From NCBI RefSeq assembly GCF_001189965.1, contig NZ_LFLU01000002.1, positions 372,001 through 436,000 on the forward strand: a DNA stretch of 64,000 nt, written 5' to 3'. The position numbers were made by a program, and so were the translations under genes. This stretch comes from Herbaspirillum rhizosphaerae (GTDB taxonomy: Bacteria > Pseudomonadota > Gammaproteobacteria > Burkholderiales > Burkholderiaceae_D). Positions 8,536 to 17,565 of this stretch are shown here, piece after piece. Numbering within the stretch: position 1 is the stretch's first letter; every line of letters starts with the position of its first letter. Below the pieces are notes generated by a model, which was not told where the DNA came from, did no database searches, and saw only the letters and a program-made list of their open reading frames with translations.

Positions 8536-10155
8536 ATGAGCACAACAGTAGTCGATCACGGCCACGATCATTCACATGACCACGCACACGGTCACGATGA
8601 TCACGGGCATCATGACCACCCGCACGGCTGGCGCCGCTGGATCTTCGCCACCAACCACAAGGACATCGGCACGCTGTACCTGTGGTTCTCGTTCACCATG
8701 CTGCTCTCCGGCGGCGTGCTGGCGCTGCTGATCCGCGCCGAACTGTTCCAGCCCGGCCTGCAATTCTTCCGCCCTGAATTCTTCAACCAGCTGACCACGA
8801 TGCACGGCCTGGTGATGGTGTTCGGCGCGATCATGCCGGCCTTCGTCGGCTTCGCCAACTGGATGATCCCGCTGCAGATCGGCGCCTCCGACATGGCGTT
8901 CGCCCGCATGAACAACTTCTCGTTCTGGCTGCTGCCGCCTGCGGCGCTGCTGCTGGCCGGCTCCTTCCTGGTGCCGGGCGGTGCAACTGCCGCCGGCTGG
9001 ACCCTGTATGCGCCGCTGTCGACGCAAATGGGCCCGGGCATGGACATGGGTATTTTTGCGATGCACATCATGGGCGCATCGTCGATCATGGGTTCGATCA
9101 ACATCATCGTCACCATCCTCAACATGCGCGCTCCCGGCATGACGCTGATGAAGATGCCGATGTTCTGCTGGACCTGGCTGATCACCGCCTACCTGCTGAT
9201 CGCCGTGATGCCGGTGCTGGCTGGCGCGATCACCATGACGCTGACCGATCGCCACTTCGGCACCTCTTTCTTCAACGCAGCCGGCGGCGGCGACCCGGTG
9301 ATGTATCAACACATCTTCTGGTTCTTCGGCCACCCCGAGGTCTACATCATGATTCTGCCGGCCTTCGGCATCGTGTCGCAGATCATCCCGGCCTTCGCCC
9401 GCAAGCAATTGTTCGGCTATGCATCGATGGTGTACGCGACCGCATCGATCGCGATCCTGTCCTTCATCGTCTGGGCCCATCACATGTTCACCACCGGCAT
9501 GCCGGTGACTGCACAGCTGTTCTTCATGTACGCGACGATGCTGATTGCGGTGCCGACCGGCGTGAAGATCTTCAACTGGATCGCCACCATGTGGCGCGGT
9601 TCGATGACCTTCGAAACGCCGATGCTGTTCTCGGTCGGCTTCATCTTCGTGTTCACCATGGGCGGCTTCACCGGCCTGATCCTGGCCGTGACCCCGATCG
9701 ACATCCAGATGCAGGATACCTACTACGTGGTGGCGCACTTCCACTACGTGCTGGTGGCCGGTTCGCTGTTCGCGCTGTTCGCCGGTTTCTACTACTGGGG
9801 TCCGAAGTGGACCGGTTTCATGTACAACGAAACCCGCGGCAAGATTCACTTCTGGAACTCGCTGATCTGGTTCAACGTGACCTTCTTCCCGATGCATTTC
9901 CTGGGTCTGGCCGGCATGCCGCGCCGCTACGCTGACTATCCGGCGCAGTTCACCGACTTCAATATGGTCGCGACCATCGGCGCCTTCGGCTTTGGTCTGT
10001 CGCAGGTGTACTTCCTGTTCTTCGTCGTGATCCCGTCGATCAAGGGCGGCGTCAAAGCGGAAGACAAGCCATGGGAAGGCGCAGAAGGCCTGGAGTGGAC
10101 AGTGCCGAGCCCGGCGCCTTTCCACACATTCGAAACGCCACCGACAGTTAAATAA
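8536..10155 (+). CDS. coxA: Cytochrome c oxidase subunit I
   Basis: Catalytic subunit of 539 aa with twelve predicted membrane helices, holding heme a and the heme a3-CuB center. Landmarks: TTMHGLVMVFG (heme a His), WFFGHPEVYIMILPAFG with the His-Tyr crosslink pair, and DTYYVVAHFHYV with the two heme ligands. The N-terminus is unusual: residues 8-30 contain twelve histidines, mostly alternating with D, G or S, before the conserved GWRRWIFATNHKDIG. The ribosome site before ATG 8536 is weak (GGGAGACTGAA). Confidence 0.97.
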   Translation: MSTTVVDHGHDHSHDHAHGHDDHGHHDHPHGWRRWIFATNHKDIGTLYLWFSFTMLLSGGVLALLIRAELFQPGLQFFRPEFFNQLTTMHGLVMVFGAIMPAFVGFANWMIPLQIGASDMAFARMNNFSFWLLPPAALLLAGSFLVPGGATAAGWTLYAPLSTQMGPGMDMGIFAMHIMGASSIMGSINIIVTILNMRAPGMTLMKMPMFCWTWLITAYLLIAVMPVLAGAITMTLTDRHFGTSFFNAAGGGDPVMYQHIFWFFGHPEVYIMILPAFGIVSQIIPAFARKQLFGYASMVYATASIAILSFIVWAHHMFTTGMPVTAQLFFMYATMLIAVPTGVKIFNWIATMWRGSMTFETPMLFSVGFIFVFTMGGFTGLILAVTPIDIQMQDTYYVVAHFHYVLVAGSLFALFAGFYYWGPKWTGFMYNETRGKIHFWNSLIWFNVTFFPMHFLGLAGMPRRYADYPAQFTDFNMVATIGAFGFGLSQVYFLFFVVIPSIKGGVKAEDKPWEGAEGLEWTVPSPAPFHTFETPPTVK

Positions 10156-10187
10156 AGGGAGCGGCAGGCTGGTCCTGCCCACTCTGT

Positions 10188-10295
10188 ATGACAGATCGTA
10201 AAAAGCCGAACAATCTGCGCACAGGCTTGTTGCTGGCGCTGGTAGCAGCAGGGTTCTTCGTAGGTATCTTCATCAACCGCATCTGGTTCAAATGA
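10188..10295 (+). CDS. Small single-helix protein between coxA and ctaG (oxidase small assembly protein type)
   Basis: A 35-aa ORF: basic MTDRKKPNNLRTG, one hydrophobic helix (about residues 14-30) and RIWFK at the end. Its stop overlaps the ctaG start by ATGA (10292-10295), a strong sign of real, coupled translation. Short one-helix proteins in this slot are annotated in Burkholderiales as cytochrome oxidase small assembly proteins. It is too short for most gene finders. Confidence 0.72.
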   Translation: MTDRKKPNNLRTGLLLALVAAGFFVGIFINRIWFK

Positions 10296-10837
10296 CGACC
10301 GATCGCAAACTGAATCGGCAGATGCTGGGGAAGTTGCTGGTCATCGCCGTCCTGATGTTTGGTTTCGGGTATGCGCTGATTCCGGTGTACAAGAAGATCT
10401 GCGAAGTGACCGGCGTCAATTTCCTGACGCCCAAGGATGTGACGGTCGAAGCGCCGACGAACAGCCAGATCGACAAAAGCCGCACCGTGACGATCGAGTT
10501 CGACGGCAATTCGCAAGGACCGTGGCGTTTCCGTCCGACGGTGGCGAGCATGCAAGTGCATCCGGGCGAAATGACGCAGGTGCTGTACGAAGTGGTCAAC
10601 ACGCAGGCGCGCAGCGTCGATGCGCAGGCGATACCGAGTTACGCGCCGCAACAGTCGGCGGCCTTCTTCAAGAAGGTGGAATGCTTCTGTTTTACGCAGC
10701 AAACTTTGGGGCCGAATGAGGCCAAGCAAATGCCGGTGGTGTTCTATATCGATCCGGCGCTGCCCAAGGATGTGAAGACGATTACGCTGTCTTATACCTT
10801 CTTCGAAATCGAAGGACTGAACAAGAAGGCAAGCTGA
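10292..10837 (+). CDS. ctaG: Cytochrome c oxidase assembly protein CtaG (Cox11)
   Basis: Membrane-anchored copper chaperone of 181 aa that delivers copper to CuB of subunit I. One N-terminal helix (about 14-35) is followed by a periplasmic immunoglobulin-like domain containing the copper motif ECFCF (C-x-C) and the YSPQ-like NTQARSVDAQAIPSYAPQ segment. Its start overlaps the stop of the small ORF before it. Length and motif match Cox11/CtaG. Confidence 0.94.
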   Translation: MTTDRKLNRQMLGKLLVIAVLMFGFGYALIPVYKKICEVTGVNFLTPKDVTVEAPTNSQIDKSRTVTIEFDGNSQGPWRFRPTVASMQVHPGEMTQVLYEVVNTQARSVDAQAIPSYAPQQSAAFFKKVECFCFTQQTLGPNEAKQMPVVFYIDPALPKDVKTITLSYTFFEIEGLNKKAS

Positions 10838-10890
10838 AGCAAACCGGCGGCAGGCATCTGCTTCCTGCGGTCAAAGAAGGAAAGCGGCGA

Positions 10891-11106
10891 ATGAGCGACC
10901 TGAAAGATGCAACGCAGCGCAAGGCATCATTTGCGGCGACGATGAAGGCGGTGTTCTGGTCGTTCTTCGGGGTGCGCAAGCGCAGCGATTACGAAAGCGA
11001 TGCCGCCAGGCTGAATCCGGTGCATGTCATCATTGCCGGCGTCATCGGTGCAGCGATTTTTGTGACCGTGTTGGTGTTGATAGTAAAGATGGTGGTGGCT
11101 CAGTAA
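10891..11106 (+). CDS. DUF2970 family small membrane protein
   Basis: A 71-aa protein: a charged N-terminus with KASFAATMKAVFWSFFGVRKRSDYE, then a C-terminal hydrophobic helix (about 46-67). The FWSFFGVRK..DYE core is the DUF2970 signature, a family found between ctaG and coxC in Burkholderiales. ATG is preceded by AAGGAAAG. No function is established; conserved placement points to oxidase biogenesis. Confidence 0.75.
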   Translation: MSDLKDATQRKASFAATMKAVFWSFFGVRKRSDYESDAARLNPVHVIIAGVIGAAIFVTVLVLIVKMVVAQ

Positions 11107-11221
11107 TACAGAGTAAATACAATCGCTCGGCGAAGCGATGGCGGAGCAGCCAAGGGATGCGGCAGTACCAGTCTGAAGCAGTCATTTATAAAAGATCCGA
11201 ATTTTGTATTGGGAGATGGAG

Positions 11222-12082
11222 ATGAGTTCTCAACACGCTAAAGCACCGTACTATTTTGTACCCGGTCCATCGCAATGGCCGGTGCTGGCGGGCATATCGA
11301 TGCTGGTCACCATGGCCGGCGCGTCGGCCTGGGTCAACGGCCATTCCTGGGGCATGGCGCTCAACATCATCGGCATCCTCGCGGTGCTGGTGGTGCTGTA
11401 CAAGTGGTTCGGCCAGGCCATCGGCGAGTCCGAGTCCGGCCAGTACAGCGAGCGCATCGACGCCTCCTTCCGCTGGAGCATGGGCTGGTTCATCTTCTCG
11501 GAAGTAATGTTTTTCGCGGCATTCTTCGGCGCCTTGTTCTACGCGCGCAGCATCACCATGCCGTGGCTGGCCGATCTGGATCACAAGGTGATCTGGCCCG
11601 ACTTCGCGGCACACTGGGGCAATGCTGGTCCGGCCGGCACGATCGAATCGTTCCAGACCATGGGGCCGTTCCCGATCCCGACCATCAATACCGCCTTGCT
11701 GCTGCTGTCGGGCGTGACGCTGACGATCTCCCATCACGCCTTGCGCGCCGGTCATCGCACGCAGACGGCGATCTGGCTGTTTGCGACGATCCTGCTGGGC
11801 GCGATCTTCATGGGCTTCCAGGCTTATGAATATCACCACGCCTACACCGAGCTGAACCTGAAACTGACCTCGGGCGTCTACGGTTCGACCTTCTTCATGT
11901 TGACCGGCTTCCACGGTTTCCACGTGACGATGGGCGCGATCATGCTGTCGGTGGTGCTGTACCGCGTGCTGCGCGGCCACTTCACGCCGGAACATCACTT
12001 CGCCTTCGAAGGCGCCGCCTGGTACTGGCACTTTGTGGACGTGGTCTGGCTGGGCCTCTACGTGGTGGTCTACTGGCTGTAA
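11222..12082 (+). CDS. coxC: Cytochrome c oxidase subunit III
   Basis: Subunit III of 286 aa, with seven predicted helices, supporting proton uptake and stability of the oxidase. The HAKAPYYFVPGPSQWP start and FHGFHVTMGAIML plus WHFVDVVWLGLYVVVYWL end are diagnostic. ATG 11222 is chosen since it directly follows GGGAGATGGAG; an upstream in-frame start at 11204 adds only MYWEME. It closes the first cox transcription unit, with a strong terminator 20 bp later. Confidence 0.95.
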   Translation: MSSQHAKAPYYFVPGPSQWPVLAGISMLVTMAGASAWVNGHSWGMALNIIGILAVLVVLYKWFGQAIGESESGQYSERIDASFRWSMGWFIFSEVMFFAAFFGALFYARSITMPWLADLDHKVIWPDFAAHWGNAGPAGTIESFQTMGPFPIPTINTALLLLSGVTLTISHHALRAGHRTQTAIWLFATILLGAIFMGFQAYEYHHAYTELNLKLTSGVYGSTFFMLTGFHGFHVTMGAIMLSVVLYRVLRGHFTPEHHFAFEGAAWYWHFVDVVWLGLYVVVYWL

Positions 12083-12102
12083 AGTTCAGGCAGCCGGCCA
12101 AC

Positions 12103-12132
12103 AAAAAAGCCGCACTTCGGTGCGGCTTTTTT
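12103..12132. terminator. Rho-independent terminator after coxC
   Basis: AAAAAAGCCGCAC / GTGCGGCTTTTTT with a stable TTCG tetraloop. It is bidirectional, also serving the minus-strand DUF2909 gene. Confidence 0.92.
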
Positions 12133-12221
12133 ACGATCCGACGACGGCTCGAAAATAATCGAGAAACATGTAACCTTCGGCTTGATTCTTTGTCGAAGCT
12201 GCCGTATTCCGCAGTAAGGCG

Positions 12222-12422
12222 TCAGCGGATGCCGGTAGGCTGGATCAGGCCGAATTTATACGCCACCAGCAACAGGATGAACAGCAGCACCGAAACACCG
12301 ACGCGCAAGGTCAGCGCATACACCGTGCGGTTGCTCTTGCCCTTGTCGCGCATCAGGAACAAAAAGGCGGAAGCAAGGCTGCCGATGATCAGGATGAAAG
12401 CAATGGCGACGATGATTTTCAT
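12222..12422 (-). CDS. DUF2909 family twin-transmembrane protein
   Basis: A 66-aa protein with two helices (about 3-22 and 38-58) joined by the basic loop LMRDKGKSNRTVYALTLR, matching DUF2909. It lies opposite the SURF1 gene, a location usual for Burkholderiales cox loci. ATG at 12422 starts MKIIVAIAF; longer in-frame upstream sequence on this strand is the shadow of SURF1. Function unknown. Confidence 0.75.
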   Translation of the reverse strand: MKIIVAIAFILIIGSLASAFLFLMRDKGKSNRTVYALTLRVGVSVLLFILLLVAYKFGLIQPTGIR

Positions 12423-12515
12423 GGCAGGGGTGGTCTCGGAAGCGTCTGCATCGGCGGTCCCCAAAGCTGAAGACCGCGTAGAGACTATTGTCGTATTGAG
12501 TGAAGTGACATTGTA

Positions 12516-13235
12516 ATGCCAATCAGATTCCGGGTTAGATGGGTTCCGCTGGTCGCGACGCTGGTTGTTGCGGCCATCGGCGTGTCGTTGGGGCAGTGGC
12601 AGACGCGGCGCGGCGACGAGAAGCAGGCCATCCAGGACAAAATGGCCGAACGCCAGGCGGCGCCGGCGATCGGGCTGAGCGGCAATGTACTGCAACTCGA
12701 CATTGATCAGAACGAATATCGCCATGTGCGCGTCAAGGGCGAATTCGTTTCCTCCTGGACCAGCTATCTCGATAACCGCCCTTACAATGGCGCGCCCGGC
12801 TTCTATGTGCTGACCCCGTTTAAAATAGCGGACTCGGATACCGCGGTGCTGGTCGAACGCGGCTGGACGCCGCGCGACATCAGCGACCGCACCAAGGTGC
12901 CGGCTTTGCCGGCGCCGGCGGGCGTGGTCGAAATCGAAGGCGTGATCCGCCGCGACGCCGGCCACCTGCTGCAACTGGGCGCGGCAGAAGCGCCGAAGCC
13001 GGGCGCCATCATGCAGAATCTGGATCTTCCGGCTTATGCCGCCGCCAGCAGCCTGAAGCTTGCGCCTTTTCTGATCGAGCAGGGCGGCGCGATGAAGGAC
13101 GGCCTGGTGCGCGACTGGCCCGCGCCGTCGCTGGGCATCGAACGTCATCGCGGCTATGCCGTGCAGTGGTATGCGCTGGCCTTGATGGCCGTTATTTTCT
13201 TTGTTGTGACAGGATTTCGAAGTGGAAAAAAGTAA
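12516..13235 (+). CDS. SURF1 family cytochrome oxidase biogenesis protein
   Basis: Inner-membrane assembly factor of 239 aa with helices at each end (about 8-24 and 213-232) and a periplasmic loop, the SURF1 layout. Recognisable parts: LGQWQTRRGDEK, FVSSWTSYLDNRPYNGAPGFYVLTPF, VLVERGWTP and GYAVQWYALA. SURF1 proteins help insert heme a into subunit I. It opens the second cox transcription unit, divergent from the DUF2909 gene, and its 3' end overlaps the next gene by 14 bp. Confidence 0.9.
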   Translation: MPIRFRVRWVPLVATLVVAAIGVSLGQWQTRRGDEKQAIQDKMAERQAAPAIGLSGNVLQLDIDQNEYRHVRVKGEFVSSWTSYLDNRPYNGAPGFYVLTPFKIADSDTAVLVERGWTPRDISDRTKVPALPAPAGVVEIEGVIRRDAGHLLQLGAAEAPKPGAIMQNLDLPAYAAASSLKLAPFLIEQGGAMKDGLVRDWPAPSLGIERHRGYAVQWYALALMAVIFFVVTGFRSGKK

Positions 13236-13866
13236 AGTGCAGGCGCCGCAAATTCAGCCACAAACTCAGCCGCAAATTCAGTCGGAAGCGCAACGCAAAC
13301 GCGGCCGCTGGAAGTTGCTCGTAGTCGTTGCCGTGTGCGCCGCGCCGATGATCGCTTCGTACCTCACGTACTACGTGATCAAGCCGCAAAGCCGCACCAA
13401 CTACGGCGCGCTGATCGATCCGCGCCAATACCCCATCCCGGCCCTGGCCAGCACCGAGCTCGACGGCAAACCGGCCCGTCTGGAAGACTACAAGGGCAAG
13501 TGGGTCATGCTGCAAGTGGCCGGCGGCGAGTGCGACGACGCCTGCAAGACGCGCCTGTTCGCCATGCGCCAGCTGCGTCTGATGCAAGGCAAGGAAATGG
13601 AGCGCATCGAACGCGTCTGGCTGATCACCGACGCCAAGCCGCTCGACACCGTGCTCATACGCGAATACGACGGCACCGACATGTTGCGCGTCGATGCGAA
13701 ATTGTTGAAGGCCTGGCTGCCGACCGACGCAGGCACGGCGATGGAAGATCACATCTACATCATCGATCCGCTGGGCAACCTGATGATGCGTTTCCCCAAG
13801 GATGCCGATCCCAACAAGATGAAAAAAGACATCAGCAAACTGTTGCGCGCGTCGGCGATAGGGTGA
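13222..13866 (+). CDS. SCO-like membrane thioredoxin-fold protein of the cox cluster
   Basis: A 214-aa protein with a Gln-rich cytoplasmic N-terminus (residues 8-24), one helix (31-50) and a periplasmic thioredoxin-like domain. The domain has LEDYKGKWVMLQVAGGECDDACKTRL, placing C104-x3-C108 where SCO1/SenC has its copper cysteines, and DHIYIIDPLGN supplies H177 at the third ligand position. Overall similarity to SCO is low, so it is a divergent relative, possibly a copper or thiol chaperone. The GTG start (13222) lies inside the SURF1 gene, indicating coupling. Confidence 0.7.
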   Translation: MEKSKVQAPQIQPQTQPQIQSEAQRKRGRWKLLVVVAVCAAPMIASYLTYYVIKPQSRTNYGALIDPRQYPIPALASTELDGKPARLEDYKGKWVMLQVAGGECDDACKTRLFAMRQLRLMQGKEMERIERVWLITDAKPLDTVLIREYDGTDMLRVDAKLLKAWLPTDAGTAMEDHIYIIDPLGNLMMRFPKDADPNKMKKDISKLLRASAIG

Positions 13867-13873
13867 GGCGGCG

Positions 13874-15010
13874 ATGCTGATTCAACTTGCCATCATGGGG
13901 CTGCTGGTCGCGCTGATTCCGCTGACGCTGACCTGGGTTTCCAACGACGTCGACAAATACCGCAAGCTGGTCTGGGTCACGCTGTTCCTGACCTTTGACC
14001 TGATCATGTTCGGCGCCTTCACGCGCCTGACCGATTCCGGGCTGGGCTGCCCCGACTGGCCGGGCTGCTACGGCCACTCCAATCCGTTGCTGGCGCACGC
14101 ACATATCAGCGCCGCGCAGGAAGCCATGCCGACCGGCCCCGTCACCGTCGCCAAGGCCTGGATCGAAATGACCCATCGCTACCTGGCGATGGCGGTCGGC
14201 GTGCTGATCATCACCCTGATGGTGATTGCATGGAGGCGCTGGATCAAATCGCGCCACATCGAAATCAGGTTCCGGCCATGGTTTCCGACGGCGCTGTTTT
14301 TGTTCGTGTGCCTGCAGGGCGCGTTCGGCGCCTGGACCGTGACCATGAAGCTGCAACCCGTCATCGTCACCATCCACTTGCTGCTCGGCCTGACGCTATT
14401 GGCGATGCTGGCCTGGCTTGGGGCGCAACAGAACGCGCACGCGCCGGTGTCGGCGCCGGGCCGGGCACTGGCGCTGCCGGCGCTGATCGGCATGCTGCTG
14501 CTGATCGTGCAGATCGCGCTGGGTGGCTGGGTCAGCACCAATTACGCGGCGCTGGCCTGCAACGATTTTCCACTGTGTCATGGCGCAGTGATTCCGCAGA
14601 TGGATTTTGAGAACGGCTTCACCTTGTGGCGCCATCTGGGCAAGACTGCCGACGGCGAATACCTGCCGTTTCCGGCGCTGACGGCGATCCACTGGGTGCA
14701 CCGTTCATTTGCTTTCGTGGTGATTGCCTATGTCGCGTGGCTGGCGCACAAGGCGCTCAGGGATGCTGGGTTGCGCAAAACCGGGCGTTGGCTGCTGATC
14801 GTGATCGCGCTGCAACTGGTGACGGGCTTGTCGACGATCTACCTGAACTGGCCGCTGGCGATTGCCGTCATGCACAACGGTGGGGCAGCCTTGCTTCTGC
14901 TTTTGCTGGTCATGCTAAACTACAAGGCTAGGTACGCACCGCTTGCCGAGGGGAAAACGGCCCGTGTTTCCGTCCCGCATGCCGGGGAAAATACTGCGCC
15001 GACAATCTGA
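13874..15010 (+). CDS. ctaA: Heme A synthase CtaA
   Basis: Integral membrane monooxygenase of 378 aa with about eight helices that converts heme O to heme A. It shows the [22 protein letters not shown] segment with the conserved cysteines, the second pair in [12 protein letters not shown], and heme-ligand histidines in MTHRYLAM and [10 protein letters not shown]. It is placed between the SCO-like gene and ctaB, which makes its substrate, with a 1-nt gap to ctaB. Confidence 0.94.
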   Translation: MLIQLAIMGLLVALIPLTLTWVSNDVDKYRKLVWVTLFLTFDLIMFGAFTRLTDSGLGCPDWPGCYGHSNPLLAHAHISAAQEAMPTGPVTVAKAWIEMTHRYLAMAVGVLIITLMVIAWRRWIKSRHIEIRFRPWFPTALFLFVCLQGAFGAWTVTMKLQPVIVTIHLLLGLTLLAMLAWLGAQQNAHAPVSAPGRALALPALIGMLLLIVQIALGGWVSTNYAALACNDFPLCHGAVIPQMDFENGFTLWRHLGKTADGEYLPFPALTAIHWVHRSFAFVVIAYVAWLAHKALRDAGLRKTGRWLLIVIALQLVTGLSTIYLNWPLAIAVMHNGGAALLLLLLVMLNYKARYAPLAEGKTARVSVPHAGENTAPTI

Positions 15011-15011
15011 C

Positions 15012-15905
15012 ATGACCACATTGACCGTACAAACCAACCGCATTGCCCAGTATTGGGCGCTGACCAAGCCGCGCGTGACCCAGCTCGCGGTGTTCTGCGC
15101 CGTCATCGGCATGTTCCTGGCGACGCCGGAATTGCCGGACTGGCGCAAGGTCGTGTTCGGCACGATCGGCATCTGGCTGCTGGCCGGCGCTGCGTTCGCC
15201 ATCAATTGCCTGGTGGAACGCGAAATCGATTCGCGCATGGCCCGCACCGCACGCCGCCCGATGGCGCGCGGTGAAATCACGGTGGCGCAGACGCTGGTGT
15301 TTTCCGGCGTTATCGGCGGCATGGGCATGTGGGTGTTGTACAACCTGGTTAATCCGCTGACCATGTGGCTGACGCTGGCGACCTTCGTCGGCTACGCCGT
15401 CATCTATACGATCATCCTCAAGCCGTCGACGCCGCAAAACATCGTGATCGGCGGCCTGTCCGGCGCGATGCCGCCGGCGCTGGGCTGGGCTGCAGTGGCC
15501 AATGACGTGCCGATGCAAGCCTGGATTCTGGTGCTGATCATCTTCATCTGGACGCCGCCGCACTTCTGGGCGCTGGCCATGTACCGCCGCGACGACTATG
15601 CCAAATCCGGCCTGCCGATGCTGCCGGTCACGCATGGCATGAAGTTCACCCAGCTGCAGATCCTGCTGTACACGATCGCACTGATTGCCACCACCATGCT
15701 GCCGTTCGCCGTCGGTATGAGCGGCTTGATCTACCTTGCCAGCGCAGCCGTGCTGGGCGCGATTTTCTTCTATTACTCCTGGCAGATTTATCGTCACTAC
15801 ACGGACCTGATCGCGCGCAAGGCATTTACCTATTCGATCATCTATCTGTCCTTGCTGTTTGCCGTGCTGCTGGTCGACCACTATTTCCTGTTCAGGACTT
15901 TCTGA
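15012..15905 (+). CDS. ctaB: Protoheme IX farnesyltransferase CtaB
   Basis: Heme O synthase of 297 aa, nine predicted helices, farnesylating protoheme. The first Asp-rich prenyl motif is ..[19 protein letters not shown], and [18 protein letters not shown] is the second conserved loop. The ATG at 15012 follows the ctaA stop directly and gives the usual [23 protein letters not shown] start; an earlier in-frame start at 14943 would lie inside ctaA. Its stop overlaps the SCO gene start by one base. Confidence 0.95.
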   Translation: MTTLTVQTNRIAQYWALTKPRVTQLAVFCAVIGMFLATPELPDWRKVVFGTIGIWLLAGAAFAINCLVEREIDSRMARTARRPMARGEITVAQTLVFSGVIGGMGMWVLYNLVNPLTMWLTLATFVGYAVIYTIILKPSTPQNIVIGGLSGAMPPALGWAAVANDVPMQAWILVLIIFIWTPPHFWALAMYRRDDYAKSGLPMLPVTHGMKFTQLQILLYTIALIATTMLPFAVGMSGLIYLASAAVLGAIFFYYSWQIYRHYTDLIARKAFTYSIIYLSLLFAVLLVDHYFLFRTF

Positions 15906-16498
15906 TGAAGCGTTTGCGTTCGTTGTTGCCGGCAGCTCTGCTGGCCTTGTCGACCTTGCTGCTGGCCGCCTGCCAGGGCAATACCGAGAAATTCGTCAAC
16001 ACCGACGTCACCGGCCTGGAATACGCCAAGGATTTCGCGCTGACCGACCACAACGGCAAGCCGCGTACGCTGGCTGACTTCAAGGGCAAGGCGGTCGTGA
16101 TGTTCTTCGGCTATACGCAGTGTCCGGACGTCTGCCCGACCACCATGGCCGAGATGGCCAATGTGATGAAGGAACTCGGCCCGCAAGCCGACAAGGTGCA
16201 GGTGTTGTTCGTCACCGTCGATCCGGCGCGCGATACGCCGCAGATTTTGTCGCAATACGTGCCTGCCTTCGACAAGCGTTTCCTCGGCTTGTATGGCGAT
16301 GAGGCGGCAACCGCCAAGGTCGCCAAGGAATTCAAGGTGTTTTATCAGAAGGTGCCGGGCAAGACGCCGGGCAGCTACACCATGGATCACACCGCCGGCA
16401 GCTATGTCTTCGATCCGCAGGGACACATCCGCCTGTTCGTCAAACATGGCCAGGGCGCGGAGCCCATCGTGCATGATTTGAAATTGCTGCTGTCGTAA
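15905..16498 (+). CDS. SCO1/SenC family copper chaperone lipoprotein
   Basis: A 197-aa lipoprotein: lipobox LLAAC with C23, then a thioredoxin-fold domain with FFGYTQCPDVCPTT, copper ligands C73 and C77, and H162 in MDHTAGSYVFD. SCO proteins metallate the CuA site of subunit II and may act as thiol reductases. It begins on the last base of the ctaB stop, so it is the translationally coupled end of the SURF1-ctaAB unit. Compared with the SCO-like gene at 13222 it keeps the full canonical motif set. Confidence 0.92.
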   Translation: MKRLRSLLPAALLALSTLLLAACQGNTEKFVNTDVTGLEYAKDFALTDHNGKPRTLADFKGKAVVMFFGYTQCPDVCPTTMAEMANVMKELGPQADKVQVLFVTVDPARDTPQILSQYVPAFDKRFLGLYGDEAATAKVAKEFKVFYQKVPGKTPGSYTMDHTAGSYVFDPQGHIRLFVKHGQGAEPIVHDLKLLLS

Positions 16499-16543
16499 GC
16501 GGTGCCGCATGATGCAGAAGGCGGCAAGGGTTGCAGACAAAAG

Positions 16544-16570
16544 AAAAGGCGCTCAACCGAGCGCCTTTTT
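16544..16570. terminator. Rho-independent terminator between SCO gene and rpoH
   Basis: AAAAGGCGCTC / GAGCGCCTTTT with an AACC loop followed by T. The convergent rpoH gene on the minus strand ends 26 bp away, so it likely works both ways. Confidence 0.88.
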
Positions 16571-16595
16571 CATTACTGCCGATTACCGTTGCAGA

Positions 16596-17486
16596 TCAGG
16601 AAAACGCCTGCAGCGCACCCTTCATCTTCTTCAGGGCAACCGCTTCGATCTGGCGAATACGTTCGGCAGACACGCCGAATTCATCAGCCAGTTCGTGCAG
16701 CGTCGCACCGCTGCCGTCGTCGTTGGCCAGCCAGCGTGCTTCCACGATGCGGCGCGAACGGTCATCCAGCTTGCTCAACGCAGCTTCCAGGCCTTCCGAC
16801 TGCAGACGGTCGTATTGCTTGGCTTCCATCACGCGGGTCGGTTCGCTGTTGTCCGAGGACAGGTAAGCGATCGGCGCGAATTTGTCGTCTTCGTCGTCGG
16901 TCGGCGCTTCCAGTGCAACGTCGCGGCCGGAGAGGCGGGTTTCCATCTCGATGACTTCTTCACGCTTGACGTCCAGCGTCTTGGCCAGCGCGTCGACTTG
17001 CGCCGGCGTCATGGCGTCCAGGCCTTCCTTGTGGCTGCGCAGGTTGAAGAACAGCTTGCGCTGGGCCTTGGTGGTCGCTACTTTGACCAGACGCCAGTTC
17101 TTCAGGATGTATTCGTGCATCTCGGCCTTGATCCAGTGCATCGCGTACGACACCAGACGCACGTTTTGATCCGGATCGAAGCGTTTGACCGCTTTCATCA
17201 GGCCGATATTGCCTTCCTGGATCAGGTCGGCGTGCGGCAGGCCGTAGCCCAGATAGCCGCGGGCGATCGAGACCACCAGGCGCAAGTGCGACAGCACCAG
17301 TTTTTGCGCTGCAGCGAGGTCATTCTTGTCGCGCAGACTTTGCGCGAGCGAAACTTCTTCAGCCTGCGTCAGCATAGGCAGGCGATTGACGGCCGAAATA
17401 TAGGCGTCGATATTGCCCAGGCTGCCGGAGAAGCCGAGCGCAAGCGCATTGGTCTCGACGGGCATGAGTGCAGTAGCTGATTTCAT
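16596..17486 (-). CDS. rpoH: Heat-shock sigma factor RpoH (sigma-32)
   Basis: Sigma factor of 296 aa directing RNA polymerase to heat-shock promoters. Region 2 contains LVLSHLRLVVSIARGYLGYGLPHADLIQEGNIGLMKAV and the RpoH box QRKLFFNLR is present; region 4 ends with the helix-turn-helix TLHELADEFGVSAERIRQIE. ATG 17486 has AAGGAGAATCA upstream. It is last in the ftsY-ftsE-ftsX-rpoH order known from other proteobacteria but is separated from ftsX by a terminator and has its own control region with a CIRCE element. Confidence 0.97.
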   Translation of the reverse strand: MKSATALMPVETNALALGFSGSLGNIDAYISAVNRLPMLTQAEEVSLAQSLRDKNDLAAAQKLVLSHLRLVVSIARGYLGYGLPHADLIQEGNIGLMKAVKRFDPDQNVRLVSYAMHWIKAEMHEYILKNWRLVKVATTKAQRKLFFNLRSHKEGLDAMTPAQVDALAKTLDVKREEVIEMETRLSGRDVALEAPTDDEDDKFAPIAYLSSDNSEPTRVMEAKQYDRLQSEGLEAALSKLDDRSRRIVEARWLANDDGSGATLHELADEFGVSAERIRQIEAVALKKMKGALQAFS

Positions 17487-17565
17487 TGATTCTCCTTGGT
17501 TCCTAAATGAGGAAGCGATGCATAAATTAAGCAGTTGCTTTAAAGCTGGAGTATTTCTATCAACT

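Noticed and set aside
8572-10182. A 536-codon minus-strand open frame opposite coxA
   Set aside because: Translation is an Arg/His/Gly-rich shadow of coxA codons without domains.
13222-13235. A frameshift between SURF1 and the next gene
   Set aside because: The overlap joins two distinct complete proteins with their own helices; it is translational coupling, not a broken gene.
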